This document shows, piece by piece, positions 1 to 8,816 of a stretch of DNA of 64,000 nt. The notes beneath the pieces are model-generated. The model was not told the origin of the DNA, made no database searches, and saw only the letters and a list, made by a program, of their open reading frames with translations. The stretch comes from Lewinellaceae bacterium (GTDB lineage Bacteria; Bacteroidota; Bacteroidia; Chitinophagales; Saprospiraceae), in assembly GCA_020636435.1 (NCBI GenBank), contig JACJXX010000001.1, forward strand, positions 3,551,001 through 3,615,000, in the 5' to 3' direction. The position numbers and the translations under genes are program-made. Within the stretch, counting starts at the first letter, position 1, and the number at the start of each line of letters is the position of its first letter.

Positions 1-1252
1 ACAACTACGTCGTAAATCAATTGATCGATTGGGATAACTTCCAGGAAGACCCCATTTACATACTGACTTTTCCGCAAAAAGACATGCTCCGGTACCGGAG
101 CACTACGCAGAAATTACTGGCGCTTTGAAAGGCGGCGCCAGGAAACCGGAACTCAAACTGGTTGCCCGCAAAATCCGGATGGAACTCAACCCACACCCCG
201 CTTGGTAACTGGATCAAAATGTACCTGTGGTGGGGAGATAAAACTCACCGGGGTGCAGCACAAGTACCGGGAAACCATGCTTTTCTTTTCCCAGCCAGTA
301 GTAAACCTGCCATGCTTACTGCACCTTCTGCTTCCGCTGCTTACTCAGTTCGTAGGGATGAATGAGTTGAAATTCGCCATGCGCGACACGGAGCTGATCA
401 TCCAGTATCTCCGGGAAAACCCCAGGGTGACGGACGTGCTCTTTACCGGCGGCGACCCGCTCATCATGAAAACGAAAATATTGCGCAACTATATCGAAGC
501 CCTCATCGACGCAAAGCTCCCCAACCTGAAAACCATACGCCTGGGCACCAAAGCCCTGAGCTACTGGTACAGCGTTTTGTTGCCGATGCGGACGCCGACG
601 AACTGCTCACCCTCCTGGAAAAAGCTCAAAAGGCGGGAATACACCTGGCATTCATGGCTCATTTCAACCATCCGAACGAACTACAGACAGGCATCGTATC
701 GAAAGTACCATCCAAAGAATCCGAAATACCGGCGCCGTCATCCGAACCCAGTCGCCGGTCATGCGCAACATCAACGACAACGCCGCTGCCTGGGCTGCAA
801 TGTGGCAGAAACAGGTAGAATTGGGCTGCGTGCCCTATTATATGTTTATATACCGCGATACCGGCGCCCAGCATTACTTTGCGGTGAAACTGGAACGTAC
901 TGGCGCATTTTTCGGCAAGCCTACCAAAGGGTCAGCGGAATTGCCCGTACGGTGCGCAGTACTTCCATGTCAGTAAGGTACCGGGCAAGATACAGGTAGT
1001 GGGCATCAGCGAGGTAGCCGGCGAAAAGGTTTTTGTCCTTCAGTTCTGCGAGGGGCGGAACCCGGATTGGGTGGTACGGTACTTTCTTCGCCCAATACGA
1101 CCCCGAGTATCTGGCTGGACGGTATGCAGTACCGCATTCGAGAGCAACGGTTCTTCTTCGAAGACGAATATCCCTTAGCCCGAAATCCACATCCCGTGGC
1201 TATGCCAGCAATAAAAATGAAAAGGCAAATGCAGGAGAGTGAAGCCATTTAA
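1..1252 (+). pseudogene. KamA-family radical SAM protein (lysine 2,3-aminomutase-like), frame-broken and 5' cut by window edge
   Basis: Pieces of one KamA-like protein can be read in order across all three forward frames. The first is NYVVNQLIDWDNFQEDP at base 1, followed by a stop near 128. The cluster motif TCHAYCTFCFR lies near 294-326 and the block FVGMNELKFAMRD near 350. An intact stretch from about 370 to 570 includes VTDVLFTGGDP and IRLGTKALSYW. Further pieces are INDNAAAWAAMW (about 765) and EVAGEKVFVL (about 1012), then a C-terminus ending at 1252. The radical SAM CxxxCxxC cysteines survive, but several single-base shifts separate the pieces, so no full-length product is possible as sequenced. 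Lysine 2,3-aminomutases use SAM and PLP. Whether this one acted on lysine or is one of the many uncharacterised KamA homologues of Bacteroidota cannot be told. Decay and assembly error are both possible. Confidence 0.8.
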
Positions 1253-1346
1253 ACTGTTGCACGTTGATTGTTGTTAGTTGTCAGTTGCGCTATGCCCATA
1301 AACCCGGGGTTAGAAACTGGCCTTCTGACAAAATTGCCCGTGGTGC

Positions 1347-1572
1347 ACTATAATAAGCAAGGCAATTGCATGAAATATGTTTTGACCCCGAAGCGGGTCA
1401 AACGTCTATAGAATTATCCCGTATAATTAAATTTTCGACCTCAAAGAGGTCGTACAAACGGGTAGATGTACGACCTCTGCGAGGTCGGGAGGGCTTAAAA
1501 CATTGTTTCCTATAAACATACGACCTTTTCAAGGTCGATCCCATTTCATGCGATTGCCATACTATAATAAGC
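1347..1572. repeat. Cluster of four short palindromes flanked by a 12-bp direct repeat
   Basis: Between the broken KamA gene and the next gene are four hairpins. One is TTTGACCC/GGGTCAAA at 1381-1402. The other three are related GACCTC-type palindromes at 1435-1454, 1469-1488 and 1519-1538, with arms TCGACCTC/GAGGTCGTA or close variants. The string ACTATAATAAGC occurs on both sides, at 1347-1358 and 1561-1572. This looks like a short palindromic mini-element with duplicated flanks. No open reading frame of substance lies inside it. Its function is unknown. Confidence 0.6.
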
Positions 1573-1643
1573 GACAGCTTTCCACAATTGCCTCGTTTTT
1601 TATAAATTGCTATCACAACAGATAACCAAACCAGGCTCTTTTT

Positions 1644-1694
1644 ATGCTCTTTATCAAACTCAAAGATGGCGAAAGCATCGATCGGGCCCTCAAG
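1644..1694 (+). pseudogene. rpsU: Truncated 5' end of ribosomal protein S21 gene
   Basis: An ATG at 1644 opens a frame reading MLFIKLKDGESIDRALK. This closely matches the conserved N-terminus of Bacteroidota S21 (a K-x-GE-SID-RALK pattern). From about 1695 the resemblance stops, and the frame runs into unrelated residues where a complete S21 would continue for some 45 more. The aminotransferase starts 9 bases later in another frame. The fragment therefore looks like the leader and first 17 codons of rpsU joined to a different gene. The match comes from memory of the family, not from a search. Confidence 0.6.
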
Positions 1695-1702
1695 ACACGG
1701 CC

Positions 1703-2998
1703 ATGGCCAAACAGCAGAATATCCGCATCGACCTCAACCTCAACATCAGGGGGCTGAAAAAATCAGCTACCCTTGCCATTAATGAAAAGTCCCGCGAACT
1801 CCAGCTGCAGGGCAAAAAAGTGCACCGCCTGGGGTTTGGCCAGTCTCCATTTCCCGTGCCGGAACCGGTGGTGGAAAGCCTGCGCCGGCATGCGCACGAG
1901 AAGGACTACCTGGCCGTCAAGGGGCTCTTCGAACTGAGAGAGGCTATCGCGTCCTATTATCTGGATCGGCAAAGCATCAAACGCAGCGCCGAAGATGTGC
2001 TGGTCGGCCCGGGATCCAAGGAACTGCTCTTCCTCCTGCAACTGGTTTATTATGGCGACCTGGTGATACCCACCCCGAGTTGGGTGTCGTATTCGCCTCA
2101 GGCCGTTATTATCGGCCGCCGCGTCAACTGGGTGAAAACGCACCAGGAAAACGACTGGCGGCTCACGCCCGAAGAGCTGGAGTCTATCTGCGCGGTAGAC
2201 CCGGAACGGCCGCGCATCGTCGTCCTCAATTATCCGGCCAACCCCACCGGCGCCACCTACACCACCGCCCAGCTCAAAAAGCTGGCGGAGATCGCCCGGA
2301 AATACAAGGTCATCCTGCTTTCCGATGAGATTTACGGCGAACTGCACCACTCCGGGCAGCACGTCAGCATCGCCCGCTTTTATCCGGAAGGGACCATCAT
2401 CAGCAGTGGGATTTCCAAATGGTGCGGCGCCGGCGGATGGCGCCTGGGCATGTTCGTCTTTCCCGAATCTCTGCGCTGGCTGCTCGACGCCATGGCCATT
2501 GTCGCCAGCGAGACTTTCACCTCCACCAGCGCGCCGATACAGTACGCCGCCGTAGAGGCGTTTAAAGCCAATCCCATTATCGACCAGTATCTGCGCGATG
2601 CGCGCCGGATACTCGGGGTAGTGGGCCGGGCGCTGCATTCCAAACTGAGCGGGTTCAACGTGTCTGCACCCAAGCCGCAGGGAGGGTTTTACCTCTTTCC
2701 CAATTTCTCTTTCTATAAAGATTCCCTGGTGCATCGGGGCATCCTGAACAGTCAACAATTGTGCGAGCAAATGCTGGAGGATACGGGCGTCGCCCTCTTG
2801 CCCAGCTATGACTTTGGGCGCCCATCCGACGAGCTGACCGCCCGTATGTCTTATGTCGACTTCAATGGGGAAAAAGCATTAAAAATGGCCAGAGAAGAGT
2901 ACCCCGAACAACCGCTGAATGGGCGGTTTGTAGAACAAATTTGCGGTGATATGATGGAATCGGTTCAGTTGATTGGGGAATGGTTGCAGCGCAGTTAA
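1703..2998 (+). CDS. Class I/II pyridoxal-phosphate aminotransferase (aspartate aminotransferase-like)
   Basis: A fold-type I PLP aminotransferase of 431 residues when started at the ATG at 1703 (MAKQQN). The frame is open further upstream, but that part overlaps the rpsU remnant and does not resemble the family. Visible landmarks are GPGSKELLFLL (cofactor pocket), VVLNYPANPTGATY (the NPTG motif), LLSDEIYGEL (the aspartate that pairs with the pyridine nitrogen) and SSGISKWCGAGGWRLG, whose Lys239 should form the Schiff base. A C-terminal arginine for the substrate carboxylate is plausible in LTARMSYVDF. The family moves amino groups between amino acids and 2-oxo acids in the cytosol; the substrate here is not predictable. 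It stands alone, with the palindrome cluster upstream. Its expression signals may be inherited from rpsU. Confidence 0.88.
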   Translation: MAKQQNIRIDLNLNIRGLKKSATLAINEKSRELQLQGKKVHRLGFGQSPFPVPEPVVESLRRHAHEKDYLAVKGLFELREAIASYYLDRQSIKRSAEDVLVGPGSKELLFLLQLVYYGDLVIPTPSWVSYSPQAVIIGRRVNWVKTHQENDWRLTPEELESICAVDPERPRIVVLNYPANPTGATYTTAQLKKLAEIARKYKVILLSDEIYGELHHSGQHVSIARFYPEGTIISSGISKWCGAGGWRLGMFVFPESLRWLLDAMAIVASETFTSTSAPIQYAAVEAFKANPIIDQYLRDARRILGVVGRALHSKLSGFNVSAPKPQGGFYLFPNFSFYKDSLVHRGILNSQQLCEQMLEDTGVALLPSYDFGRPSDELTARMSYVDFNGEKALKMAREEYPEQPLNGRFVEQICGDMMESVQLIGEWLQRS

Positions 2999-3259
2999 TA
3001 ATTCCTGTCAATATTTTCGGGGCTGAAACGGGTAGATGTTTCCATTTTCTACCGCTTCATCTGCTATGTCTTCAAAGAAGAACTGTCAGTAGCGTGCCAA
3101 ATTGCGTTAATTAGGTTGAAAACACCAGAATAGCTGTTATTTTTCGGTGTTTTTCAAACTTGTGAACGTCTCATGAATTATATTTTTGGGGCAACATCAA
3201 GCAACGCCTTTTCATCAATTGCGGGGTTAAAGCGTTACCTTTAACGCCGAAGAAGCAAT

Positions 3260-3937
3260 ATGTATTCATCTATGAGGATAACGGCCAGCGTATTAGTAGT
3301 TTTTTTAATGGGCAGCGTGCTGTCCTGCAGCCAGGAAAGCCAGGAGTTCAAAATCGAAGACGGCAAGCCTTTGGAAGAGGAATACGAACCTGCTGAGGAC
3401 TACCTGCAACTGCAGGTGGGCAACTACTGGGTATTCGAAAGTTTCAGCATCGACCTGCAAACCGGAGCAGAGGCTCCTTTGCACAAACGAGACAGCGTTT
3501 ACGTCCTGAAAGACACCCTCATTGGGCGTTCCGATTATTTTGTTCTGGAAGGCTCCCGCCTGGGGCAGGCCTACCGGGCTGTTTTGCGTTGCTCCGGCCC
3601 GGAAGTTATGGATTCGGAGGGGCGGCTCCTTTTCAGCACAGCAGCTATTGGCGACACAACTGGCCTTCCCGCCGACTGGCTGGCTAATAGCGCCGAATCG
3701 GGAGACATTTGCCTGCATTCGGTGCAGGGCGTAGAAGTCCCTTACGGAACTTTCGACGCGCTGGAGTACCGGCATACCTTCTACTTTTTTTCTTCTGAAG
3801 AGTTGAGAGATGGCGGCACTGTACGCCACCGGTCGGATTTCTTCGCCAAAGGCGTAGGCCTGATCCAATACACCAATTTCCTTCCCAACCAACCCCTGGA
3901 CATCGAAATGCGGCTGGTGCGTTGCAAGGTGCAATAA
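3260..3937 (+). CDS. Putative lipoprotein of unknown function
   Basis: This encodes 225 residues with a lipoprotein signal peptide: a basic start (MYSSMRI), a hydrophobic run and a VLSC lipobox with the acylated cysteine at about residue 23. The second Met at codon 5 is an equally good start. After an acidic linker, the mature part is mostly short hydrophobic and charged alternations suggestive of beta strands (YLQLQVGNYWVFESFSID). Bacteroidota hypothetical lipoproteins often share this NYWVFES-type block. No catalytic motif was recognised. The upstream 260 bases show no other gene or clear repeat. It probably sits on the periplasmic or outer face of the outer membrane. Function unknown. Confidence 0.75.
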   Translation: MYSSMRITASVLVVFLMGSVLSCSQESQEFKIEDGKPLEEEYEPAEDYLQLQVGNYWVFESFSIDLQTGAEAPLHKRDSVYVLKDTLIGRSDYFVLEGSRLGQAYRAVLRCSGPEVMDSEGRLLFSTAAIGDTTGLPADWLANSAESGDICLHSVQGVEVPYGTFDALEYRHTFYFFSSEELRDGGTVRHRSDFFAKGVGLIQYTNFLPNQPLDIEMRLVRCKVQ

Positions 3938-4015
3938 TGCCCCAGGACCAAAGTTCCCGGGCAGTTGCTGGTTAATTGTTATGATCTTTATCCGGGAATT
4001 CAACCTTCCTCTGCC

Positions 4016-4023
4016 TATCTTTG
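4016..4023 (+). promoter_or_regulatory. Candidate Bacteroidota -7 promoter element
   Basis: TATCTTTG matches the Bacteroidota -7 consensus TAnnTTTG exactly and lies 20 bases before the ATG of the TSUP permease gene. No clean TTTG sits at the usual distance upstream, so only half of the promoter is supported. Confidence 0.4.
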
Positions 4024-4043
4024 CCCTCCAAACCTCTTACCCC

Positions 4044-4828
4044 ATGCAGTTGGAATGGTACCATTATCTCGTTGCGGTCCTGGGAAGCGCCCTGGTGGCA
4101 GCATCAACACCCTGGCGGGTAACGGTTCTACCATCACCCTGACCATCCTCACTGAGCTGATCGTACTGCTGCCGGGCAACCTCGCCAACGGCACCAACCG
4201 CATCGGTATCTTTACGCAGAGCGCCGCCGGCACGGTTGCATTCTGGAGGAACGGCAAGCTCCACCTCTACCGAAGCTGGTTGCCCATAACCCTCAATATC
4301 ATCAGGGCGGTCATTGGCGTAATCGTCGCCGTTAATGTGAGCAATGAAGAGTTCAAAAACGTCTTCCGCTTCCTCATGGTGGTGATGTTGTTCGTCATTC
4401 TGATCAAGCCCAGCCGCTGGCTGCGCAGCTTTCGACATCGCCCGGAAAACCAATCCCTGGATCGCCGTCCCGCTCTACCTGGCGCTGGGGTTCTACGGCG
4501 GGTTCATTCAGATGGGCATGGGCGTTTTCTTCCTGGCGGTGATGGTGTTGTACGCCCATTACAGCCTGGTGGACGCCAACGCCGTGAAGATATTCGTGGT
4601 CGGTGCTTACACCTTCCTGGTGATCCTGATTTTTCAGACCCCCAGTACCTGATCGACTGGAAAAAAATCAGTATGCTCATGGCGGTCGGGCAGACTGCCG
4701 GGGGCTATGTTACAGCCCACTACGCTTCGCGCTACGAACAGGCCAATGTCTGGGCGCATCGGCTCTTGATTGTGGTGGTCATTCTCGCGATCGTCAAATT
4801 GTTCAACCTGCATCAATTGTTCCTATGA
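4044..4828 (+). pseudogene. TSUP (TauE/SafE) family anion permease, frame-broken
   Basis: Translation from the ATG at 4044 gives MQLEWYHYLVAVLGSALVA. A shift near 4097 then leads to SINTLAGNGS and the long run ITLTILTELIVLLPGNLANGTNRIGIF, typical of the sulfite exporter TauE/SafE family (a glycine-rich loop after helix 1, then an NGTNR motif). A second shift near 4440 gives NPWIAVPLYLALGFYGGFIQMGMG. A third, near 4640, returns to the first frame for the last helices, ending LFNLHQLFL. All expected hydrophobic segments can be found, about eight, so the gene is full length but disrupted three times. TSUP proteins move small anions such as sulfite, sulfoacetate or thiosulfate across the inner membrane. 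The stop overlaps the next start as ATGA, implying a former operon. Confidence 0.75.
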
Positions 4829-5469
4829 ATGATTTCCTCCATAAGCTAAATCTCTACTGCGAGGCGCATACTACTGCTCAGCCTGCCATTCTCCACCAGT
4901 TGGAACGGGAAACGCACCTGAAAACGCTGGCGCCACAGATGCTTTCCGGCCACCTGCAGGGGCAGTTTCTGGCAATGCTCAGTAAAATATGCCGGCCCCG
5001 GGCCATCCTGGAGATCGGCGCCTTTACCGGGTATTCGGCAATCTGCCTGGCCCAGGGCCTGGAGGAAGGCGGCGTTCTGCACACCATCGAGGCCAATCCG
5101 GAACTGGAATACCTCATCCGAAAATACATCGCCCTGGCCGGGCTCGAGGGCAGCATCCGCCTGCATATTGGCGACGCACCAGAGATCATCCCCGGGCTGA
5201 AAGGCCCATTTGACCTGGTTTTTATCGATGCCAATAAACAGGAATATGCCCTTTATTATGATCTTGTAATTGACAAGGTGCAATCCGGAGGGCTCATCAT
5301 CGCCGATAATGTGCTCTGGAGCGGCAAAGTACTCTCATCAGCCGAACGAGAACGGGACCAGGATGCCGGGCTGATCCATCAGTTCAACGAAAAGGTTCAG
5401 ATGGACGAAAGGGTGGAGAACGTCATGCTGACGCTGCGCGACGGCCTGCTCATCGCCCGAAAATTATAG
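4825..5469 (+). CDS. Class I SAM-dependent O-methyltransferase (caffeoyl-CoA O-methyltransferase-like family)
   Basis: 214 residues, the usual length for bacterial members of the O-methyltransferase 3 family. Visible motifs are EIGAFTGYSAICLA (SAM-binding motif I), HTIEANPE (acidic residue contacting the ribose), GPFDLVFIDANKQEYALYY (metal-binding Asp region) and GGLIIADNVLWSGKV (post-metal strand with DN). The methyl acceptor is usually a catechol-type hydroxyl and needs a divalent cation; the actual acceptor here is unknown. The start overlaps the stop of the upstream permease by four bases (ATGA), indicating translational coupling. The reading frame is intact even though its operon partner is broken. 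Confidence 0.88.
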   Translation: MNDFLHKLNLYCEAHTTAQPAILHQLERETHLKTLAPQMLSGHLQGQFLAMLSKICRPRAILEIGAFTGYSAICLAQGLEEGGVLHTIEANPELEYLIRKYIALAGLEGSIRLHIGDAPEIIPGLKGPFDLVFIDANKQEYALYYDLVIDKVQSGGLIIADNVLWSGKVLSSAERERDQDAGLIHQFNEKVQMDERVENVMLTLRDGLLIARKL

Positions 5470-5494
5470 TCGATCAATTGATTTGCTCCAGGCT

Positions 5495-6470
5495 ATGCCA
5501 AATAACGCCATGCCTAACCAAACGCTCTACCAACAATTCTGCCAACAGGTTCCCGATTTGCCCGTATTCGCGCAGCCCTGGTACCTCGATGCCGTCTGCG
5601 AAGGTGGAGAGTGGGGCGCAGCAGTGGTGCAGCACGGGGAACAACTGGCCGCCGCCATGCCGTGGTTTCTGAAACGCAAGGGGCCGTTTCGCTACCTGGC
5701 CATGCCTTACTTTTGCAAACACCTGGGGCCCTTTCTGCACCCCGATTTCCGGGAACTCAAGTTCGAACACAAATTTTACGAACAGCTTATCGGTCAATTG
5801 CCTGCCGTTCACGCCGTCAAACAGGAGTTCCACCCCTCCGTCTCCAACTGGCTGCCCTTTTACTGGCAGGGCTACCGGCAGACAACCCGCTATACCTACC
5901 AACTGAACTTGCAGGACGGCCTGGACGCCGTTTATAAAGGCTTCAACCGCAACGTGCGCCGCAACCTTAAAAAGGCCGGGAAAGAGCTGAGCATTCGGCG
6001 GGACATGGCGCCGGAAGATTTTTACCGCATCAACCTGCTCCCTTTCGAACGGCAGGGCCTGCCCCGGCCTCACTCCCTGGAGTTCTTCCTCCGCCACGAT
6101 GCCGCCCTCTCCCAAAACAATAGCCGCATGATCTTTTGCGCCGAAGACGGCCAGGGCCGCATCCACTCCGCCGCCTACCTCATCTGGGACGGCCGTGCCA
6201 GCTACTATCACCTTTCCGGCGACGACCCGGAATTGCGCGACAGCGGCGCCGGGCTGCTCCTGATCTGGGAGGCCATCTGCTACACCCACGATGTGCTGAA
6301 ACTGCCCGTTTTCGATTTCGAAGGAAGCATGATGCCGAATATCGAAGTATAAGGCGGCAGTTCGGGGCGCGCCAGGCGCCGTATTTCCGGGTGTGGAAGT
6401 ATCATTCGAAGGCGTATCAGGCGCTGGATTGGTTTTTGAACAGGGAGGATAAACTGTCGGCAGTTTACGC
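5495..6470 (+). pseudogene. FemAB/GNAT-like acyltransferase, C-terminal frameshift
   Basis: An intact frame runs to 6352 with the features of the Bacteroidota GNAT/FemAB-like family: QVPDLPVFAQPWYLDAVC at the start, FNRNVRRNLKKAGKEL in the middle, then SAAYLIWDGRASYYHLSGDDPE and the conserved FDFEGSMMPNIE. After SMMPNIE the frame stops at once. One base away the expected continuation is present (RQFGARQAPYFRVWKY, then YQALDWFLN, to about 6450), so an indel near 6345 cuts off the last 35-40 residues. I prefer the ATG at 5495 as start. FemAB-like proteins transfer aminoacyl or acyl groups from tRNA or CoA to peptidoglycan or small molecules. The substrate here is unknown. The gene converges on the Omp85-like gene. 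Confidence 0.7.
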
Positions 6471-6486
6471 GGGAGCGGCGAAAGGC

Positions 6487-8378
6487 TCAATTAAACAAAC
6501 TCACATACCCAAAGTGCACCTTCGGCGCACTGAAGTCGATGGGGTTATCCAGCCGCTTGCCGTAGGCCAGGCTCACGCCGAACAGGTAGACGGCGGTTTC
6601 GAAAGTGATGCCGGCGCCAAAGCCGTAGGGTTGGTCGGTGACATTTTTAGTCCGGGTTTTATCTTCCACATAAGCATAATCGCCAAAAGCATAGAGATAA
6701 GAATTTTGGTAGATGAGCAAGCGGTATTCCAACGTAGCCACGCCATAGTTGGTAGCGAAGACGGACTCTTCGTCGAAGCCGCGCAGCAGGCGGTTGCCGC
6801 CGATGCGGAACTGCTCGTTGAAGAAGACAGGTTCTTCGGAAATGATGGCGCCGCCCTGTACGCTGCCTTTAATGGCGCTGCGGCTGAAAACGGGAAGGTA
6901 GCCTTCCAGGCGGGCGTTGAGCTTGTACTGAAAGCTGCGCAGGGTAAGCGTATCGTACAACTCCCCAAAGCCCAGTTCGACGATCCGGTTGTTGCGTTCT
7001 ATCCGCTTGACGCCCGCCCCCCGCCCCGCAGGAAGGCAGCCCAGCCTTTTCGGGGTTGAAGCGGTAGTCGAGCCGCGCGCGAGGGCGTACTCCAGGTACC
7101 GAAGGAGGCATTGCGCACATCGAGGGTGGTTGGCAGCCGTTGTTGCTGTTCCAGTCGTTTTCGTCTACGGTCAGCAGGGAGGAAGAGCGGTTGTTCCAGA
7201 ACGCCTTGATGTAGTTGCCGCCTTCGAACAGGTATTGGATGCCGAGGTCGGACTCGAGGTCCAGAAAGGAGGTGTCGCGTTTATAGAGGGTAAAGCGGAA
7301 GTCGGCGCCGAAGGGCAGCCCCAGCACGTAAGGGTAGTTGAATTCCAGCTCCAAATCCTGCGTCTCTACCGCAGTTGTTCGAAAGCGGCGTAGATGCGCT
7401 CTCCCAGGTACCAAACTGGTTTTGCAATTCTCCGTTGAACGTGCCGGTAACGAGCAGGTTGCGGTTGTTTTCCTGCCGCCCGCTGGCGTTTTGGGGCAGT
7501 ACTCCGATCACGAAGTCGAAGCGGCTGGCCCTCTTTTTGCTGAGCAGCAGCCGGAGCGACGCCTGGTCGCCAATGAAGGTGACCAGAGGGTCTTGATCCA
7601 GTTTCAGAAAAGGCAGCTCCCGGATGCGGTTTCGGATGCGCAGCACCCGCCCGTTGTCGTACGGCGCTCCTTCCCGGATGCCCAGGTAATTGCTCAGGTA
7701 TGCCTTGCTGATCTTTACGTCTCCTTCCACCTCCAGTTCGTCGATCAGGAAAAGCGGGCCTTGGTCCAGTCGTATCCGGGCTATGGCTTTGCCTGCTCCC
7801 ACGCTGATATCGTCGAGCCAAACCTGGGCCAAAGGATAACCGTGGTTTTCCGAATATTCCAGCAGCCGCTCCTGCAATTTGCGCAACTGCGCAAACCGGA
7901 AGGGGCGCCCCCGGTACAGCCGCTCCCGAAAACCCGCCGCATCGAGGAAAAGCTCCGGCACGCTGTCGGTTTCCAACTGCACCCACTCGTAGGCCGGCCC
8001 CAGGTGGAGGTAGGCGGCAAAGCTGCTGTCGCGCTGCGCCAGGCTGTCGATGGAGGCTTCCAGGTAGGCCGCAAGGCGCAACTCCTGTATCTGTTTATTC
8101 AAAAAAGCCGCCATCGCCACTGAATCGAAAAAAGCTTTCGGAGGATTGAGGCGGCGCTCGACGAAGGCAGGCGTAGTATCCAACGGCACTATGGCCAGCC
8201 GGGTTTGCCCGTATAAGGAAGCGCCATTCAGAATCAGGAAAGCAATGCTGCAGAGAGCGGCCGGGGACAACCAGGAAGTGTTCAAAGTTCTGGGTTCGAG
8301 GTTGGGTATCCGTCTAAGGTTGGCCAGAGGCTGCCGGGAAAGTGTACGGTGTACGGGCTCAACGGTGTCGTGGTACAT
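6487..8378 (-). pseudogene. Omp85/BamA-TamA-like outer-membrane protein, split over three frames
   Basis: The protein can be followed on the minus strand through three frames. The N-terminal part (about 8378-7415) has a hydrophobic signal region and POTRA-like segments, including IDELEVEGDVKISKAYLSNYLGIREG and NRIRELPFLK. After a shift near 7415 a beta-barrel segment follows (ELEFNYPYVLGLPFGADFRF). After another in the 7000-7130 region the barrel ends with IGGNRLLRGFDEES and a strand ending FGYVSLFN at 6487. The LRGF box in IGGNRLLRGF is the hallmark of Omp85 proteins. These insert or translocate proteins at the outer membrane. The first residues (VEPVHRTLSRQPL) come from low-information repeats, so the true start is probably near 8285. 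As sequenced the product would lack its barrel. Confidence 0.75.
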
Positions 8379-8613
8379 GTGTACGGTGTACGGGACAATG
8401 GGATACCAGGCTTCCGGGTGGTAATGTTAGACAGGTAGCCTTGAGGTTCAAAGCGATCCTGGAAATCAGTCGGTTATAACCAAGGCAGGCTACCATACTC
8501 TGCCAAAAAGCATAACCACGCCCCTTTCCCCCACAACATTTGACAGCGCCGGGCGTTATTTTTCTATCCGGCAAGCCAACAATCCTTCGCTCTGCATTAA
8601 ACATTTGTTAAAA
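8379..8613. other. Intergenic region between the Omp85-like gene and ctpA
   Basis: This holds no convincing gene. A 16-base string, GTGTACGGTGTACGGG, occurs twice nearby, at 8342-8357 and 8379-8394, one copy inside the spurious N-terminal extension of the Omp85-like frame. This kind of repeat is probably intergenic filler. Confidence 0.5.
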
Positions 8614-8646
8614 TTTGACATTGGGCGCCTAAACCCACTATATTTA
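8614..8646 (+). promoter_or_regulatory. Candidate promoter for ctpA
   Basis: A TTTG at 8614-8617 is followed after 21 bases by TATATTTA at 8639-8646, which matches the Bacteroidota pattern TTTG...TAnnTTTG in all but the last base. It lies about 170 bases upstream of the peptidase start. Supported by pattern only. Confidence 0.35.
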
Positions 8647-8816
8647 ACGATTCTGTATCTCTGTCATTGCTTCGATGCTTCACCCCCCATCTGTTTTTGG
8701 GCTTCCTGTATGAAAACGCTTTGGAAAGAAAAGCCATTTCAACAAAAAACAAATTACACGATCGGTAACCAATACCCGAAGCGGCGTTACATTAATAATT
8801 AAAATACTTTTACCAC

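Noticed and set aside
1435..1538. Three similar hairpins considered as a short CRISPR
   Set aside because: Repeats differ in sequence, the spacing is 14-30 bases and irregular, and no cas genes are nearby.
1763..2770. Long open frame on the minus strand
   Set aside because: It lies wholly opposite the aminotransferase, has low-complexity composition and no domain; it is a shadow caused by high GC.
6136..7059. 307-codon plus-strand frame
   Set aside because: Its middle holds the frame-shifted end of the FemAB-like gene, but the rest is antisense to the Omp85-like barrel; it is not one gene.
8342..8394. Two copies of GTGTACGGTGTACGGG considered as an operator
   Set aside because: They lie in low-information sequence around the Omp85-like start with no linked promoter; more likely intergenic repeat.
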